The translations under genes were made by a program, and so were the position numbers. A stretch of DNA of 64,000 bases from Xanthomonas hortorum pv. cynarae. GTDB taxonomy: Bacteria > Pseudomonadota > Gammaproteobacteria > Xanthomonadales > Xanthomonadaceae. The stretch lies in the NCBI RefSeq assembly GCF_002939985.1, contig NZ_MDFM01000016.1, forward strand, positions 1 to 64,000, given 5' to 3'. Positions 8,644-17,609 of the stretch are shown here, piece by piece. Under the pieces are notes generated by a model. It was not told where the DNA came from. It made no database searches and saw only the letters and a list, made by a program, of their open reading frames with translations. Position 1 is the first letter of the stretch. Each line of letters starts with the position of its first letter.

Positions 8644-8982
8644 GTGCAGGCACAGGCAACGCGGGTTGGCGCTGGCCGTTGTGCAGTGCCGCTGCCGCAT
8701 GTTCAGCTCTGGCCTGTCCCACGGGTGCCCGCCGCAGGCGCAATGGCGTCGCGTTCGGAAGGGGGACGACCTGGCAGGCGAGACAGGGGGCAACGGATGA
8801 GCGTCTACGGTGAGCGGGGCGCAATAGTGCCTGATTGCGTCGGGCAGACCGCTGCGGGCACTACGGTTCCGTTCATATACGCGAAGGAATCGCGTCCGGC
8901 AACACGGCCGGCGCGACGCCCGAAGCGCAGTGCGCCCCGGTTGCCGGCCGGCAGGGGTGACTGCCGGCCGGTCAAGCAACGC
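8644..8982. other. Gap of 339 bases between cytochrome c and barrel-protein genes
   Basis: No convincing gene. The barrel-protein frame stays open through it on the minus strand but the extra residues are Arg/Pro-rich and look non-coding. A weak GGAACC-N15-GTCT pattern is present on the minus strand at 8846-8870; it differs from the shared motif elsewhere and is not claimed as a promoter. Confidence 0.5.
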
Positions 8983-9372
8983 TCAGTGCAGCGTGTTGAG
9001 ATAGGCGATCAGCGCGTCTAGCTCTTTCTGATCTTCCAGGCCTTCGTACTTCATCTTGGTCCCCGGCAGGGCCTTGGACGAGGATTGCGACAGATAGGTC
9101 TTGAGCTGGGCGGGCGTCCACTGCCACTTGCTGCCCTTGAGTGCATCGGAGTAATTGCTGTAGTCCGCCAGGCTGGCGGCCGGGCGCCCGGCCACGCCGA
9201 ACATGGACGGGCCTTTCTTGTTCTTGCCCTGGGCCGCGCTGTGGCATTCGGCGCATTCGGTCATGAACACGCCTTTGCCATCGGCCGCGCGCGCGTGCGG
9301 GGCAAGCAGTGCGCCGGCCAACAACAGGCCGGCCAGCGGGGCGCACAACAAGGTTTTGTGGAGTGACTTCAT
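8983..9372 (-). CDS. Class I cytochrome c (periplasmic, monohaem)
   Basis: Soluble periplasmic electron carrier. The 129-residue product has a signal peptide (about residues 8-29, ending ARA) and a haem-attachment site CAECH at about 40-44. A distal Met ligand is likely in PGTKMKYEG near residue 107, followed by a terminal helix (KELDALIAYLNTLH). ATG at 9372 is preceded by a purine-rich stretch. It lies 25 bases downstream of the cytochrome-porin gene, so the two are almost certainly co-transcribed; the partner relationship suggests it accepts or donates electrons to that protein. Confidence 0.93.
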   Translation of the reverse strand: MKSLHKTLLCAPLAGLLLAGALLAPHARAADGKGVFMTECAECHSAAQGKNKKGPSMFGVAGRPAASLADYSNYSDALKGSKWQWTPAQLKTYLSQSSSKALPGTKMKYEGLEDQKELDALIAYLNTLH

Positions 9373-9397
9373 GGGGGTCCTTACGCGTGCGGGGGAA

Positions 9398-10750
9398 TCA
9401 GAACGAGACATTGACCGACAACGAGAAGGTGTCGAGATCGCGCGGATTGGTGATTGGATTGCCGCCACCGAACACGTTGGTGGTGCTGCCGTTGAACTTG
9501 TCGAAGCGGAACCAGGTGGCCGCGAAACGCACGTTGGCGTTGGTGGTGTAGGTGCCTTCCTTACCGAACGGGGTCCAGTACAGCAGGATCAGATTGGCGG
9601 TGGTGTCGGGGATGCCGTAGGGCTGATAACGCGCCACATCGAACGAGCCGCTGTTGATCAGATGCGCTGCCAGCACGCCATAGGTCTGCTTGAACGCGTA
9701 GTTCATGCTGATGTTCTGGTCGCGCACGCTGCCGCGGTCGCGCGGCGACATGCTCGGGTCGGTCGGCTGCAGCGGGCTGCCGTATTTGCGGCGCTCGTAG
9801 ATGTTGACGTAGGCCAGCGACAACACGTGCTCGCGGGTGCCGAGGAACTGATAGGTCAGGTCGTAACCCAGATCGGTGAAGTCATCGGTGGGACCGCCGC
9901 TGCGCAGGCGTTGGCGACGGGTGGTCATCGCGGTCAGGCCGGCCGAGAAGAACTGCCGCTTCATGTCCTTCATATAGGCAAAGCGCGCATAGCCGGTGTC
10001 GCTGAGCTTGCCCGGGTCGTTGTTGGGGTTCCAGCCCAGGTGGTCCTGCGCATCTGCGGACAATGCGCTGTAGCTGCCGACTTCGCCGTACCAATTGCGG
10101 TCGAACAAGCCGTACACGCTGGCACCGATCACGCGGTTGGAGAGCGCCGACGAACTCAGCATGCTGGCCGAGCCGGCGTTGGACACCGGGCTCAGGGTCG
10201 ATGCATTCGGCAGCACCTGGATCGGATCGGACACGCCGGGATTGTTGTTGACGCTGACGCCGACCATCGCGTCCTTGCCGGCAAGCTGAAACGGCTTGCT
10301 GACGAAGCGCAGATCCACATCGTCCAACTGGGTGTTGAAGGTGTCGTTGCCGCCGTTGTTGGAGCGGATCTTGGAGTAACCGCCGATGTGGTCGTTGACC
10401 CGGCCGGCCAGATACAGATCGGCTTGGTTGATGCGTGCGCTGCTGTCGCCGCGGGCGGGATTGCTCCGCGTCCAGGTGACCTGGCCGGAGACCGGAATCT
10501 TGGTGCCGTTGCCATCGGTATCGGTGAAGCCGCCGAGCTTGAAGCGCATGCCATACGGCGTGAGCGAGGGGCCATAGGAGCCGATATGGCAATCCGCGCA
10601 TGAAGAGCCGGTCTGGCGCGCGAACGAAGGGATCGCCTGCGCCTGCGTGCTGGCCAGCAGCAATAACGGGCCGGACACGCACAACAAGGACGTCAGGGAG
10701 GCGGTGCGCGTGGCGGCAACGCGACGCGGGGCGGGCTGGGGAGTAGGCAT
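9398..10750 (-). CDS. Fused monohaem cytochrome-porin, outer membrane (Cyc2-like architecture)
   Basis: The 450-residue protein has a signal peptide (about 13-39), then a haem site CADCH at about 51-55 within PSFARQTGSSCADCH, then an LTPYGMRFKL segment and a ~390-residue barrel-like region ending in LSVNVSF. A single N-terminal CxxCH next to a porin barrel is the architecture of Cyc2-type outer-membrane cytochromes, which carry electrons across the outer membrane in iron oxidisers. That comparison is from memory, so function is inferred. ATG 10750 has an AAGGA Shine-Dalgarno. An ATG at 10825 overlapping the b561 stop would add 25 residues but spoil the signal peptide. Confidence 0.8.
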   Translation of the reverse strand: MPTPQPAPRRVAATRTASLTSLLCVSGPLLLLASTQAQAIPSFARQTGSSCADCHIGSYGPSLTPYGMRFKLGGFTDTDGNGTKIPVSGQVTWTRSNPARGDSSARINQADLYLAGRVNDHIGGYSKIRSNNGGNDTFNTQLDDVDLRFVSKPFQLAGKDAMVGVSVNNNPGVSDPIQVLPNASTLSPVSNAGSASMLSSSALSNRVIGASVYGLFDRNWYGEVGSYSALSADAQDHLGWNPNNDPGKLSDTGYARFAYMKDMKRQFFSAGLTAMTTRRQRLRSGGPTDDFTDLGYDLTYQFLGTREHVLSLAYVNIYERRKYGSPLQPTDPSMSPRDRGSVRDQNISMNYAFKQTYGVLAAHLINSGSFDVARYQPYGIPDTTANLILLYWTPFGKEGTYTTNANVRFAATWFRFDKFNGSTTNVFGGGNPITNPRDLDTFSLSVNVSF

Positions 10751-10821
10751 GGAAAGTCCTTGTTCGACGGTGCGGGGTTCGGCGCTGCGGGAGCGGGGGA
10801 GGGCTGGCAACTCGGGGGAAT

Positions 10822-11436
10822 TCATCGGGCTTTTTTCGGCAACACGCGATGCAGCACGCCATCGCGCAGCACCAGGTGATGCCAGAGCGCGGCGCCGATA
10901 TGCAGGATCACCAGGGCCAGCAAGACCCAGGCGGCATTCAAGTGCCAGGTGCCCAGGGTGTCGGCCAGGTCTTCGTCCGGCGCGACCAGATTCGGCAGCG
11001 TCAATCCGAACAGGTAGACCGGTTTGGCGTAGGCGTTGCTCAACGACCAGCCGATCAGCGGCAATGCGACCATCAGGCCGTACAGCGCGAAATGGGTGGC
11101 GCCTGCAGCCAGCCGCATCAGCAGCGGCGACGGCGGGCCGGGCGGCAGCTTGCGCAGGCGGATGCGCAAGCCCACGCGCAGGACGAAGAGAAAGAGCACC
11201 ATCAAACCGAAGTGGCGATGGCCTTCCATCAGCCACTGACGCAATGCGCGTCCTTCCAGCTCGGCGCGCAGCAAAATCAGTGTGGCGGCCATGGCCAGGC
11301 ACAGCACCGTCAGCCAGTGCAGCACGCGCATCGATTTGGGAAGTGGAATGACCTGCGCAACCGGCGGCGCGTGTTGCGGCAGCACAGTGGCGCTGTCGGT
11401 GGCGGCGGTGTCTGGCGCCTGAGGGGATGAACGCAT
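10822..11436 (-). CDS. Cytochrome b561 family membrane protein
   Basis: Di-haem b-type membrane cytochrome of 204 residues, expected to pass electrons between the quinone pool and periplasmic cytochromes. There are four hydrophobic segments (about 38-57, 77-95, 113-132, 165-185) with haem-ligand candidates at His 40, 73 or 75, 165 and 179 (RVLHWL, GHRHFG, TWHLNAAW, LHIGAALWHH). ATG at 11436 (MRSSPQ). First gene of an operon with the cytochrome-porin and cytochrome c, preceded by the shared promoter motif at 11547-11573. Confidence 0.88.
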   Translation of the reverse strand: MRSSPQAPDTAATDSATVLPQHAPPVAQVIPLPKSMRVLHWLTVLCLAMAATLILLRAELEGRALRQWLMEGHRHFGLMVLFLFVLRVGLRIRLRKLPPGPPSPLLMRLAAGATHFALYGLMVALPLIGWSLSNAYAKPVYLFGLTLPNLVAPDEDLADTLGTWHLNAAWVLLALVILHIGAALWHHLVLRDGVLHRVLPKKAR

Positions 11437-11546
11437 TTGGTCGGTGTGCTCCGGTGCTGGTCGTTGGTTCCGGCAGTGCGTCGTGCGCTGCCAGGCCTGG
11501 CTCCCCACGCCGGCCGATCTGCGGCCAGGTGAACGTGCACCGATAT

Positions 11547-11573
11547 GTGCGGCGATGCCGGCAAAAGGTTGCA
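11547..11573 (-). promoter_or_regulatory. Shared bipartite promoter motif, copy 2 (b561/cytochrome-porin operon)
   Basis: Minus strand TGCAACC (11567-11573), 16 bases, GCACATA. It shares the 14-base string TGCAACCTTTTGCC with copy 1. It lies about 110 bases upstream of the b561 start. Confidence 0.7.
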
Positions 11574-11671
11574 TCGCCCTGCGGGCGTTGCGCGGCAATC
11601 CGTGCATATCCACGTCTGCTGCGTCTGCAACTGCGCTTGCGCGCACATGGATTCGCAGTGCCGTGACGTGG

Positions 11672-11698
11672 TGCAACCTTTGGCGCATCCCGGTGCAC
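11672..11698 (+). promoter_or_regulatory. Shared bipartite promoter motif, copy 3 (polysaccharide operon)
   Basis: Plus strand TGCAACC (11672-11678), 16 bases, GCACTCA. It ends 46 bases before the ATG of the first polysaccharide gene. Confidence 0.7.
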
Positions 11699-11744
11699 TC
11701 AGGCATGTCGCACTACGTGCAGTCAGCGGTTACGCCCCCGAATC

Positions 11745-12218
11745 ATGGCCATCGAACGCATCCAGTTGCACACCCACGGTGACGATCGCGGTCTGCTCAT
11801 CTCGTTGGAGCAGCAGCGCAACGTCCCGTTCGAGATACGTCGCGTGTATTACCTGTTCGGCACCCGCGACGGCGTGCACCGCGGCCAGCATGCGCACCGG
11901 CAGCTCAATCAACTCGCCGTTGCCCTGCATGGCTCGGTGACGATCCTGCTGGACAGAGGCGACGGCACTGACCAGGAGGAAGTAGTGCTGGACGATCCTT
12001 CGCAAGGGCTGCTGCTCGGCCGCATGGTGTGGCGCGATCTGTATCGCTTCAGCCCCGACTGCGTGTTGATGGTGCTGGCCGACCAGTTCTACGACCCGGC
12101 CGATTACATTCTGGATTACGACCAATTCGTGAGCGAAGTGCGCGGCGAACATCGCCAGCGACATAGCCACGAAAGTAATAGCCCCTTTAGTGCCGCTCTG
12201 CTTGGGGTGCAGTCGTAA
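11745..12218 (+). CDS. dTDP-4-keto-6-deoxy-sugar 3,4-ketoisomerase (FdtA/WxcM-like)
   Basis: A 157-residue cupin-fold enzyme of the FdtA/QdtA/WxcM C-terminal family, which shift the keto group of dTDP-4-keto-6-deoxyglucose from C4 to C3 before amination. Visible family features are DDRGLLISLEQQRNVPFEIRR, the cupin histidines in HRGQHAHRQL, and the FYDPADYILDYDQF segment near the C-terminus. It is first in the operon, and its stop codon directly abuts the start of the aminotransferase that would use its product. The pair implies a 3-amino-3,6-dideoxyhexose; which epimer cannot be told. Confidence 0.85.
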   Translation: MAIERIQLHTHGDDRGLLISLEQQRNVPFEIRRVYYLFGTRDGVHRGQHAHRQLNQLAVALHGSVTILLDRGDGTDQEEVVLDDPSQGLLLGRMVWRDLYRFSPDCVLMVLADQFYDPADYILDYDQFVSEVRGEHRQRHSHESNSPFSAALLGVQS

Positions 12219-13343
12219 ATGGATGGGCTAGAGAATATTCCTTTCCTGGATTTGCGTGCAGTCAATGCGCGCTACGCGGATGAATTGAAAGTTGCTGCCG
12301 CGCGGGTGATCGATGCCGGCTGGTATGTGCTCGGGCAGGAACTGGCCGCGTTCGAAGAAGAATTCGCCAGCTACTGCGGCGCCGCGCATGCGGTGGGCGT
12401 GGGCAACGGGCTGGATGCGTTGTCGCTGATCCTGCGCGGCTATCGCGAGCTGGGGGTATTGCGCGAGGGCGACGAGATCATCGTGCCCGCCAACACCTTC
12501 ATCGCGAGCTTTCTGGCGATCAGCCAGAACCAGTTGGTGCTGGTGCCTGTGGAGCCGGATCCGCTGACTTTCAACATGGACCCGGCCGGTGTGGAGAAGG
12601 CGATCGGGCCACGCACGCGCGCCATCATGGCGGTGCATCTGTATGGGCAGCTGGCCGACATGGCCGCATTGCAAACGCTTGCTCATCGCTACGGTCTGCT
12701 GCTGATCGAAGATGCCGCGCAAGCGCATGGCGCGCGGGCGGGCGGGCGGCGTGCCGGTGCCTTCGGCGATGCGGCGGCGTTCAGTTTTTTTCCGACCAAG
12801 AACCTGGGCGCACTCGGCGATGGTGGTGCGGTGGTGACCTCGGATCCGCGTCTGGCCGAGCGCATTCGCGCGCTGCGCAATTACGGCTCGGAGGTGAAAT
12901 ATCACCACACCTGCCAGGGCGTGAATTCGCGGCTGGATGAAATGCAGGCGGCGTTCTTGCGGGTCAAACTGGGGTATCTGGAGGATGAGATCGCGCGTCG
13001 GCGCGCGGTGGCGCAGCGCTATCTGCAAGGCATCGAGCATCCGCTGATCACGTTGCCTACGGTGGTCGCCGAGGAACAGCATGTCTGGCATCTGTTCGTG
13101 GTGCGCAGTCCGCAGCGCGATGCCTTGCAGGCGCATTTGCTGCGCCTGGGCATCCACACCCAGATCCATTACCCGGTGCCGCCGCATCGGCAGCCTGCCT
13201 ACACCACGCTAGGCGATGCCTGCCTGCCGGTGAGCGAGGGCCTGCACCGTGAAGTGCTGAGTCTGCCGATGGGCCCCGCATTGGATGACGCGTCGGTGGA
13301 ACGTGTGATTGCCGCATGCCAATCGTTCGGCAGCCCTGCATGA
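12219..13343 (+). CDS. DegT/DnrJ/EryC1-family sugar aminotransferase (FdtB-like)
   Basis: PLP-dependent aminotransferase of 374 residues acting on a nucleotide-linked 3-keto-6-deoxy sugar. The Schiff-base lysine is at about 194 in [14 protein letters not shown]. The PLP Asp lies in [12 protein letters not shown] (about 165). The [11 protein letters not shown] and [15 protein letters not shown] segments are typical of the family. The ATG follows the upstream stop with no spacing, so it is translationally coupled. No N-acetyltransferase gene follows, so the amino sugar is left free or is acylated by an enzyme encoded elsewhere. Confidence 0.9.
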   Translation: MDGLENIPFLDLRAVNARYADELKVAAARVIDAGWYVLGQELAAFEEEFASYCGAAHAVGVGNGLDALSLILRGYRELGVLREGDEIIVPANTFIASFLAISQNQLVLVPVEPDPLTFNMDPAGVEKAIGPRTRAIMAVHLYGQLADMAALQTLAHRYGLLLIEDAAQAHGARAGGRRAGAFGDAAAFSFFPTKNLGALGDGGAVVTSDPRLAERIRALRNYGSEVKYHHTCQGVNSRLDEMQAAFLRVKLGYLEDEIARRRAVAQRYLQGIEHPLITLPTVVAEEQHVWHLFVVRSPQRDALQAHLLRLGIHTQIHYPVPPHRQPAYTTLGDACLPVSEGLHREVLSLPMGPALDDASVERVIAACQSFGSPA

Positions 13344-14593
13344 ATCTCATCCGCAGCAGCGCGTACACCGGCGTTGCGACGCTGGCCAAGCTGCTGGCTG
13401 CGCTGGTGGTGGTGAAGTTGGTAGCCGTCTATGCCGGCCCGCAGGGTGTCGGCCGCTTGGGCCAGTTCCTCAATCTGATGTCGGTGCTGGCGGTGTTGGC
13501 GGGCGGCGGTATCAGCGCCGGCATCGTCAAGTACGTGGCCGAGTATCGCGACGATGCGCCGGCACTGGCACGCTTGCTAAGCGCGGCGCTCTGGTACGCC
13601 TTCTGCGCGGCTTGCGTCATGGCGGTGTTGGCGGTGTTGTTCAGTGGCGTGATTGCCGAGCGCCTGTTGGGCGATGCAGCGTATCGGCCGCTGATCTGCG
13701 TGCTGGCGATCGCGCAGCTAGGCATTGCCTTGGTCAATTACATCCTGGCGGTGATCAACGGTTTCATGGATGTTCGCCGTCTGGCATTTGTGCAGGTGAG
13801 CGGCGCGGTGTTGAGCGTTGCGCTGGTGGCGTGGCTGTCCAGCCTGGCGCAGCTGCAGGGCGCATTGCTGGCACTGGTGCTGGGCCAGGTGCTGTGGTTG
13901 TTGGCTGGCGTGCCGGCACTGCGACGCAGCCCGTATTTCCTACGCGAGATGTTGCGCCTGCGTTTCGATGCACCGATGACGCGCAAGCTGGCCGCGTTCT
14001 CGGCGATGACGCTGACCGCCACGCTGGTGCCGCAGTTGGTGGCCATTGTGGTGCGCGACCATCTGGCGTTGCAGTTCGGATGGCAGCAGGTGGGTTATTG
14101 GCAGGCCGTCAGCCGGGTGTCGGATGCCTATCTGCTGTTCTTCACCACCGCCATCAACGTGTATTACCTGCCCAAGCTGGCCTCCCTGCACGATCGTGCG
14201 GCGCTCGGACGCGAGCTGCGGGCCGCGTATCGTTATGTGATGCCGGCGGTGATCGCGATGGCGCTAGGTGTGTACATGCTCCGCGATTGGGTCACCTGGC
14301 TGCTGTTCGATGCGCGATTCGCTGCAGCAGCACCGCTTTATGGTCCGCAGTTGCTGGGCGATGTGATCAAGATCGCCGCGTTCGTGCTGTCGTACGTGAT
14401 GCTGGCCAAGGCGATGACGCGGCTGTTCGTGATTTCCGAATGCGTGTTCGCCGCCAGCTACCTGGCGCTGGTGTATTTGTTCACGACGCAGTTCGGGCTG
14501 ATCGGGGCGATGTATGCCTTTGTCGCCAACTACGTGGTGTATCTGCTGTTCAATATCGTGGTGGTGCGTCGCTATCTGGTGCAGACCGCATGA
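13340..14593 (+). CDS. Wzx-like O-antigen/polysaccharide flippase
   Basis: Integral membrane protein of 417 residues with about 12 hydrophobic segments, in the polysaccharide-transport (RfbX/Wzx) branch of the MOP superfamily. The N-terminus ([35 protein letters not shown]) and the [19 protein letters not shown] loop are typical of WzxE-like flippases that move undecaprenyl-linked repeat units. Its ATG overlaps the aminotransferase stop by four bases, which decides the start. It is followed, also by overlap, by a glycosyltransferase and a polymerase candidate. Confidence 0.86.
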   Translation: MNLIRSSAYTGVATLAKLLAALVVVKLVAVYAGPQGVGRLGQFLNLMSVLAVLAGGGISAGIVKYVAEYRDDAPALARLLSAALWYAFCAACVMAVLAVLFSGVIAERLLGDAAYRPLICVLAIAQLGIALVNYILAVINGFMDVRRLAFVQVSGAVLSVALVAWLSSLAQLQGALLALVLGQVLWLLAGVPALRRSPYFLREMLRLRFDAPMTRKLAAFSAMTLTATLVPQLVAIVVRDHLALQFGWQQVGYWQAVSRVSDAYLLFFTTAINVYYLPKLASLHDRAALGRELRAAYRYVMPAVIAMALGVYMLRDWVTWLLFDARFAAAAPLYGPQLLGDVIKIAAFVLSYVMLAKAMTRLFVISECVFAASYLALVYLFTTQFGLIGAMYAFVANYVVYLLFNIVVVRRYLVQTA

Positions 14594-15528
14594 GCGATCA
14601 AACCCAACCGAGCGGGCGAGCGAGCTGGCCGCTGGTGTCGGTGCTGATTCCGGCCTATAACCACGCTCGTTTCGTGCAGCGTTGTCTGGATAGCGTGTTG
14701 GAAGACCCGTATCCGTGCAAGGAGATCGTCATCATCGACGACGGCTCCAGCGACGCCACGGGCGAAAAGATCGCGCAGTGGATTGCCACCCATGGCCATC
14801 GGCTGCCGGTGCAGTTCGTGCAACGCGACAACCGCGGTGTGGCGGCCACGCTCAACGAGCTAGCCCTGCGTGCGCGTGGCGACTACCTGCGCATTGTTGC
14901 AAGTGACGATTATTTGATTCCTGGGGGAATCAAAGTGCAGGTTGGCTATCTCAAGAGGAATCCATCCAAGCTGGCTGTCATTGGCGATGCATGTGTTGTG
15001 GACCGAGAAGGACGAAGATTGCACGAGAGCGCGATGCGCGACTTGCATCGTGTTAACAAGAAATTGTATCTATCAGAAAATGGCATTCGCCGTGCTGTCA
15101 TTTCAAATTGGGCGGTAAGTGGTGCGGTCTTGATGCTGAGGCGGAACGCATTCGATGCAGGGATGATATGGGATGAGACGCTCCGGATTGAAGACTGGGA
15201 CTTATATCTCAGGCTGGTCGCCCGTGATGCGCTGGCCTTCATGGATGTCACGGTATGTGCGTATCGCTTGCATGGGGAAAATGTCAGCAAGACACGGGAA
15301 ACCAATAAAAGATTGAGTAATCTCGGCGAATTCGGAGTGGTAGCCGAGCGCAGTGCAGCTATGTTCAATGATAGTGAGTACTGGCTGCTGCGTGCGCAAT
15401 CAAGTTTGATAACTGCAAAAATTGCTTTCCTGAAGAAAAAATATTTTAAAGTTTTGACCCATGTCTCGATCTACTGCGCTAGATCCATGATGGCTTTGCG
15501 TAAACCAGGCGGGGGCGTATTCCGGTGA
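14590..15528 (+). CDS. Family 2 glycosyltransferase
   Basis: GT-A fold inverting glycosyltransferase of 312 residues, probably adding a sugar to the lipid-linked repeat unit. The N-terminal nucleotide-binding segment VSVLIPAYNHARFVQRCLDSV (about 15-35), IVIIDDGSSDATGE and the DxD-like ASDDYL near 104 are visible. ATG overlaps the flippase stop by four bases. The second half, from about 14,890 on, is clearly richer in A+T and uses AGA, AGG and AAA codons that the first half and most neighbours avoid, pointing to a mosaic gene or recent exchange of the acceptor-specificity half. Confidence 0.88.
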   Translation: MSDQTQPSGRASWPLVSVLIPAYNHARFVQRCLDSVLEDPYPCKEIVIIDDGSSDATGEKIAQWIATHGHRLPVQFVQRDNRGVAATLNELALRARGDYLRIVASDDYLIPGGIKVQVGYLKRNPSKLAVIGDACVVDREGRRLHESAMRDLHRVNKKLYLSENGIRRAVISNWAVSGAVLMLRRNAFDAGMIWDETLRIEDWDLYLRLVARDALAFMDVTVCAYRLHGENVSKTRETNKRLSNLGEFGVVAERSAAMFNDSEYWLLRAQSSLITAKIAFLKKKYFKVLTHVSIYCARSMMALRKPGGGVFR

Positions 15529-16670
15529 TTCCATCCGCTGGAGAGCTGCTGCGCAGGCCCCTAATGTATTTTTTTCCTTCGCTGATAATCAGTTGCTTCG
15601 TTACGATCGTCACCTATGAGCTACCGCCGGGCTATATGCAGGGCATCGTATGGTTGGTCACGGCGGCATGGGCTGTGCTGATTATTGACTTGCTGATTGG
15701 ATTCAAGCTTCCCGCGCTGGAGCGCTTTCGCAACTATCGCTACGCCGGCACGCGCGATGCCTTCGTGGTGATGACGCTGGCGGCAATGGTGACGGTGTTC
15801 TGCATCGTGGATGTGGCGCTGTTTCCGATTCCTCTGTTCAGCGATCCGTCCTCTTACGCCACCTTGAGCCCATTGCGCTCGCATGTGCGGCACATCTCCA
15901 ACATGTGTTGGATCTTGCCGCCGATCGCGCTGCTGTGCGTGCGCCACCGCGGGCTGCGTGCGGCGATGGTGACGCTGGGGTTCGTATTCCCGATTGTGGT
16001 GATCGACCGCAACCGCATCTTTGCCGGACTGTTTTCGTTCGTGCTGGTGATGCTGTTGCGCCGCGATCCTGCGCGCCGCCTGCCGTGGAAGACCATTGGC
16101 CTGCTCGTGCTGGCTGGGGGCGGGGTGTTTTCGATCCTGGGCGCACTGCGTTCCGGCTCGTTGGCCACGGTTGCCTTGCCGTTCAGTGCGTTGTATCGCG
16201 CGATGCCGCAGGGCGTGCAGTGGCTGCTGCTGTACATCAGCGCCGGGCCGTACAACTTCGGCGCGATTCTGGCCAAGGGCTACGTCAACGCCAGTTTTCT
16301 GGTCAATCAACTGGTGCCGTTCAGTGGTTCGATCGCCACCGCCGGTACCAGCATTCCGCTGGATGCGCCCAATATCAATGTGGGCACGGAATTCTTCCCG
16401 TTCCTGATGGCCTGGGGCGCGCCGGGCGCCGTGATTGCACTGCTGGCGTTGTATGCGGGCCTGGTGTGGAGCGTGCGCCTGCTCAGCAGCTCGCTGTCGA
16501 TCTTTCATGTGCTGATCTTCCTGCGCCTCGCCTATGCCTGCCTGATGTCGCCGTTCGCGCCGCAGGCATTCACCTGGACCAACTTCGGCTTCATCGCGCT
16601 GTGCCTGGTGTTGCATGCCTGCACCGTGTTGCTGCCCAGCCGTCATGCGGCATCTACCGCTGCCGCGTAG
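15525..16670 (+). CDS. Wzy-like polysaccharide polymerase candidate
   Basis: Multi-pass membrane protein of 381 residues with about ten hydrophobic segments and a long periplasmic-type loop around residues 225-300 (the YNFGAILAKGYVNASF to NINVGTEFFPF region). Sequence does not identify it. Position between flippase/glycosyltransferase and a Wzz-like gene, plus topology, makes an oligosaccharide repeat-unit polymerase the best guess. GTG start at 15525 overlaps the glycosyltransferase stop (GTGA). The first ~115 bases continue the A+T-rich stretch of the preceding gene. Confidence 0.62.
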   Translation: MIPSAGELLRRPLMYFFPSLIISCFVTIVTYELPPGYMQGIVWLVTAAWAVLIIDLLIGFKLPALERFRNYRYAGTRDAFVVMTLAAMVTVFCIVDVALFPIPLFSDPSSYATLSPLRSHVRHISNMCWILPPIALLCVRHRGLRAAMVTLGFVFPIVVIDRNRIFAGLFSFVLVMLLRRDPARRLPWKTIGLLVLAGGGVFSILGALRSGSLATVALPFSALYRAMPQGVQWLLLYISAGPYNFGAILAKGYVNASFLVNQLVPFSGSIATAGTSIPLDAPNINVGTEFFPFLMAWGAPGAVIALLALYAGLVWSVRLLSSSLSIFHVLIFLRLAYACLMSPFAPQAFTWTNFGFIALCLVLHACTVLLPSRHAASTAAA

Positions 16671-16714
16671 TGCGCGGCAGCTTCGTTTTCACCACGTTCC
16701 AGAGCCGGTGCACC

Positions 16715-17566
16715 ATGAATCAACACGACGATATCTATCTGATCGACCTGTGGCGCATCCTGCGCCGCGAATGGCGCTGGGCGCTGGCCGCGCTGGTGGT
16801 GGTGCTTGGCCTGACGTTCGCCTTTACCCGGCTGGCCAAACCGCAGTGGGAGGCCACCGCCTGGATCCAGGTCGGCGAAATCGGCCCCACACCGGCTGGG
16901 CGCGACCCCAAGGTCGAGCCGTTCCAACGCGTGATCGATCGCATGAAGACGCGGCTGTTTCAGGATGCGGTGCTGCGCAAGGCTGGCCTGCCGCTCAACA
17001 GCCGCGCTGCGCAGTTGTATCGCGGCAGTCTCAAGCCCGATCCGGACCCGTACGCGAATCTGATCGGCGTGACCATTCGTGCCGAATCGTCCGCGCAGGC
17101 ACGCCGCCTTGCGATGGCCACCGTGACCGAGCTGCAGACGCTGCACGGCCAGACCAATGCGGTGGCGCTTGGGCTCGCACGCACGCGCCTGCAAGGGTTG
17201 AATGAAGACCTGCGCGCGGCGCTCGTCAACCGGGCGCAACTGCAACAGCAAGTGCAGGCCGGGCAGGGCGGTGCTGCGGCCACACCGGCGCAGGTGGTTG
17301 CCGGTGTATTGCTGACCGACAGCAACACCACGATCCGCGCGTTGAAAGCCGAGCGCGACGATCTCATCGCCCGCCTTACCACCCGCTACACGTATCAGAC
17401 CTCGTTGGCGTGGCCGCTGTATGTGCCAGATCGCCAGGCATTTCCGAATGCGATCACCGCCTGGGCCGCCGGTTTGCTCGCTGGCGCCGGGCTAGGCGTG
17501 CTGGCGGCGGTGTTTCGCAATGCCTGGCGGCGTCGCAGGGTTGCGGCCGGGCATTCCGTCGCCTGA
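16715..17566 (+). CDS. Wzz-like chain-length determinant protein
   Basis: A 283-residue inner-membrane protein with the Wzz pattern: short cytoplasmic N-terminus (DDIYLIDLWRILRREWRW), first membrane helix about 24-42, a large helical periplasmic domain with coiled-coil character (about 150-215), and a second helix about 250-272 followed by a basic tail. There is no fused tyrosine kinase. It would set polymer length with the upstream polymerase candidate. It is 44 bases after that gene and is probably the end of the first transcription unit, since a new promoter motif follows. Confidence 0.8.
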   Translation: MNQHDDIYLIDLWRILRREWRWALAALVVVLGLTFAFTRLAKPQWEATAWIQVGEIGPTPAGRDPKVEPFQRVIDRMKTRLFQDAVLRKAGLPLNSRAAQLYRGSLKPDPDPYANLIGVTIRAESSAQARRLAMATVTELQTLHGQTNAVALGLARTRLQGLNEDLRAALVNRAQLQQQVQAGQGGAAATPAQVVAGVLLTDSNTTIRALKAERDDLIARLTTRYTYQTSLAWPLYVPDRQAFPNAITAWAAGLLAGAGLGVLAAVFRNAWRRRRVAAGHSVA

Positions 17567-17609
17567 TGTAAACGGCAACGCGTTGCAGGTGGGACATCGC
17601 TCACCAAGC

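Larger units (their letters stand above)
11437..11744. other. Divergent promoter region, 308 bases
   Basis: No gene. The gap separates the leftward cytochrome b561 operon from the rightward polysaccharide operon and holds one outward-facing copy of the TGCAACC-N16-GCAC motif for each. The middle has alternating GTGCA/TGCAC-rich sequence. Confidence 0.65.

Noticed and set aside
8846-8870. GGAACC-N15-GTCT on the minus strand, like a generic ECF promoter for the barrel gene
   Set aside because: Single occurrence, long distance to the start codon, and different from the motif repeated at six operons.
9398-11698. Very long open minus frame joining the cytochrome-porin gene with the region of b561
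   Set aside because: The upstream part is the antisense/other-frame shadow of b561; signal peptide and SD place the start at 10750.
13309-14589. Long plus-strand frame across the flippase region joined to the glycosyltransferase frame
   Set aside because: Gly/Arg/Cys-rich shadow of the flippase gene; only the part from 14590 has glycosyltransferase motifs.
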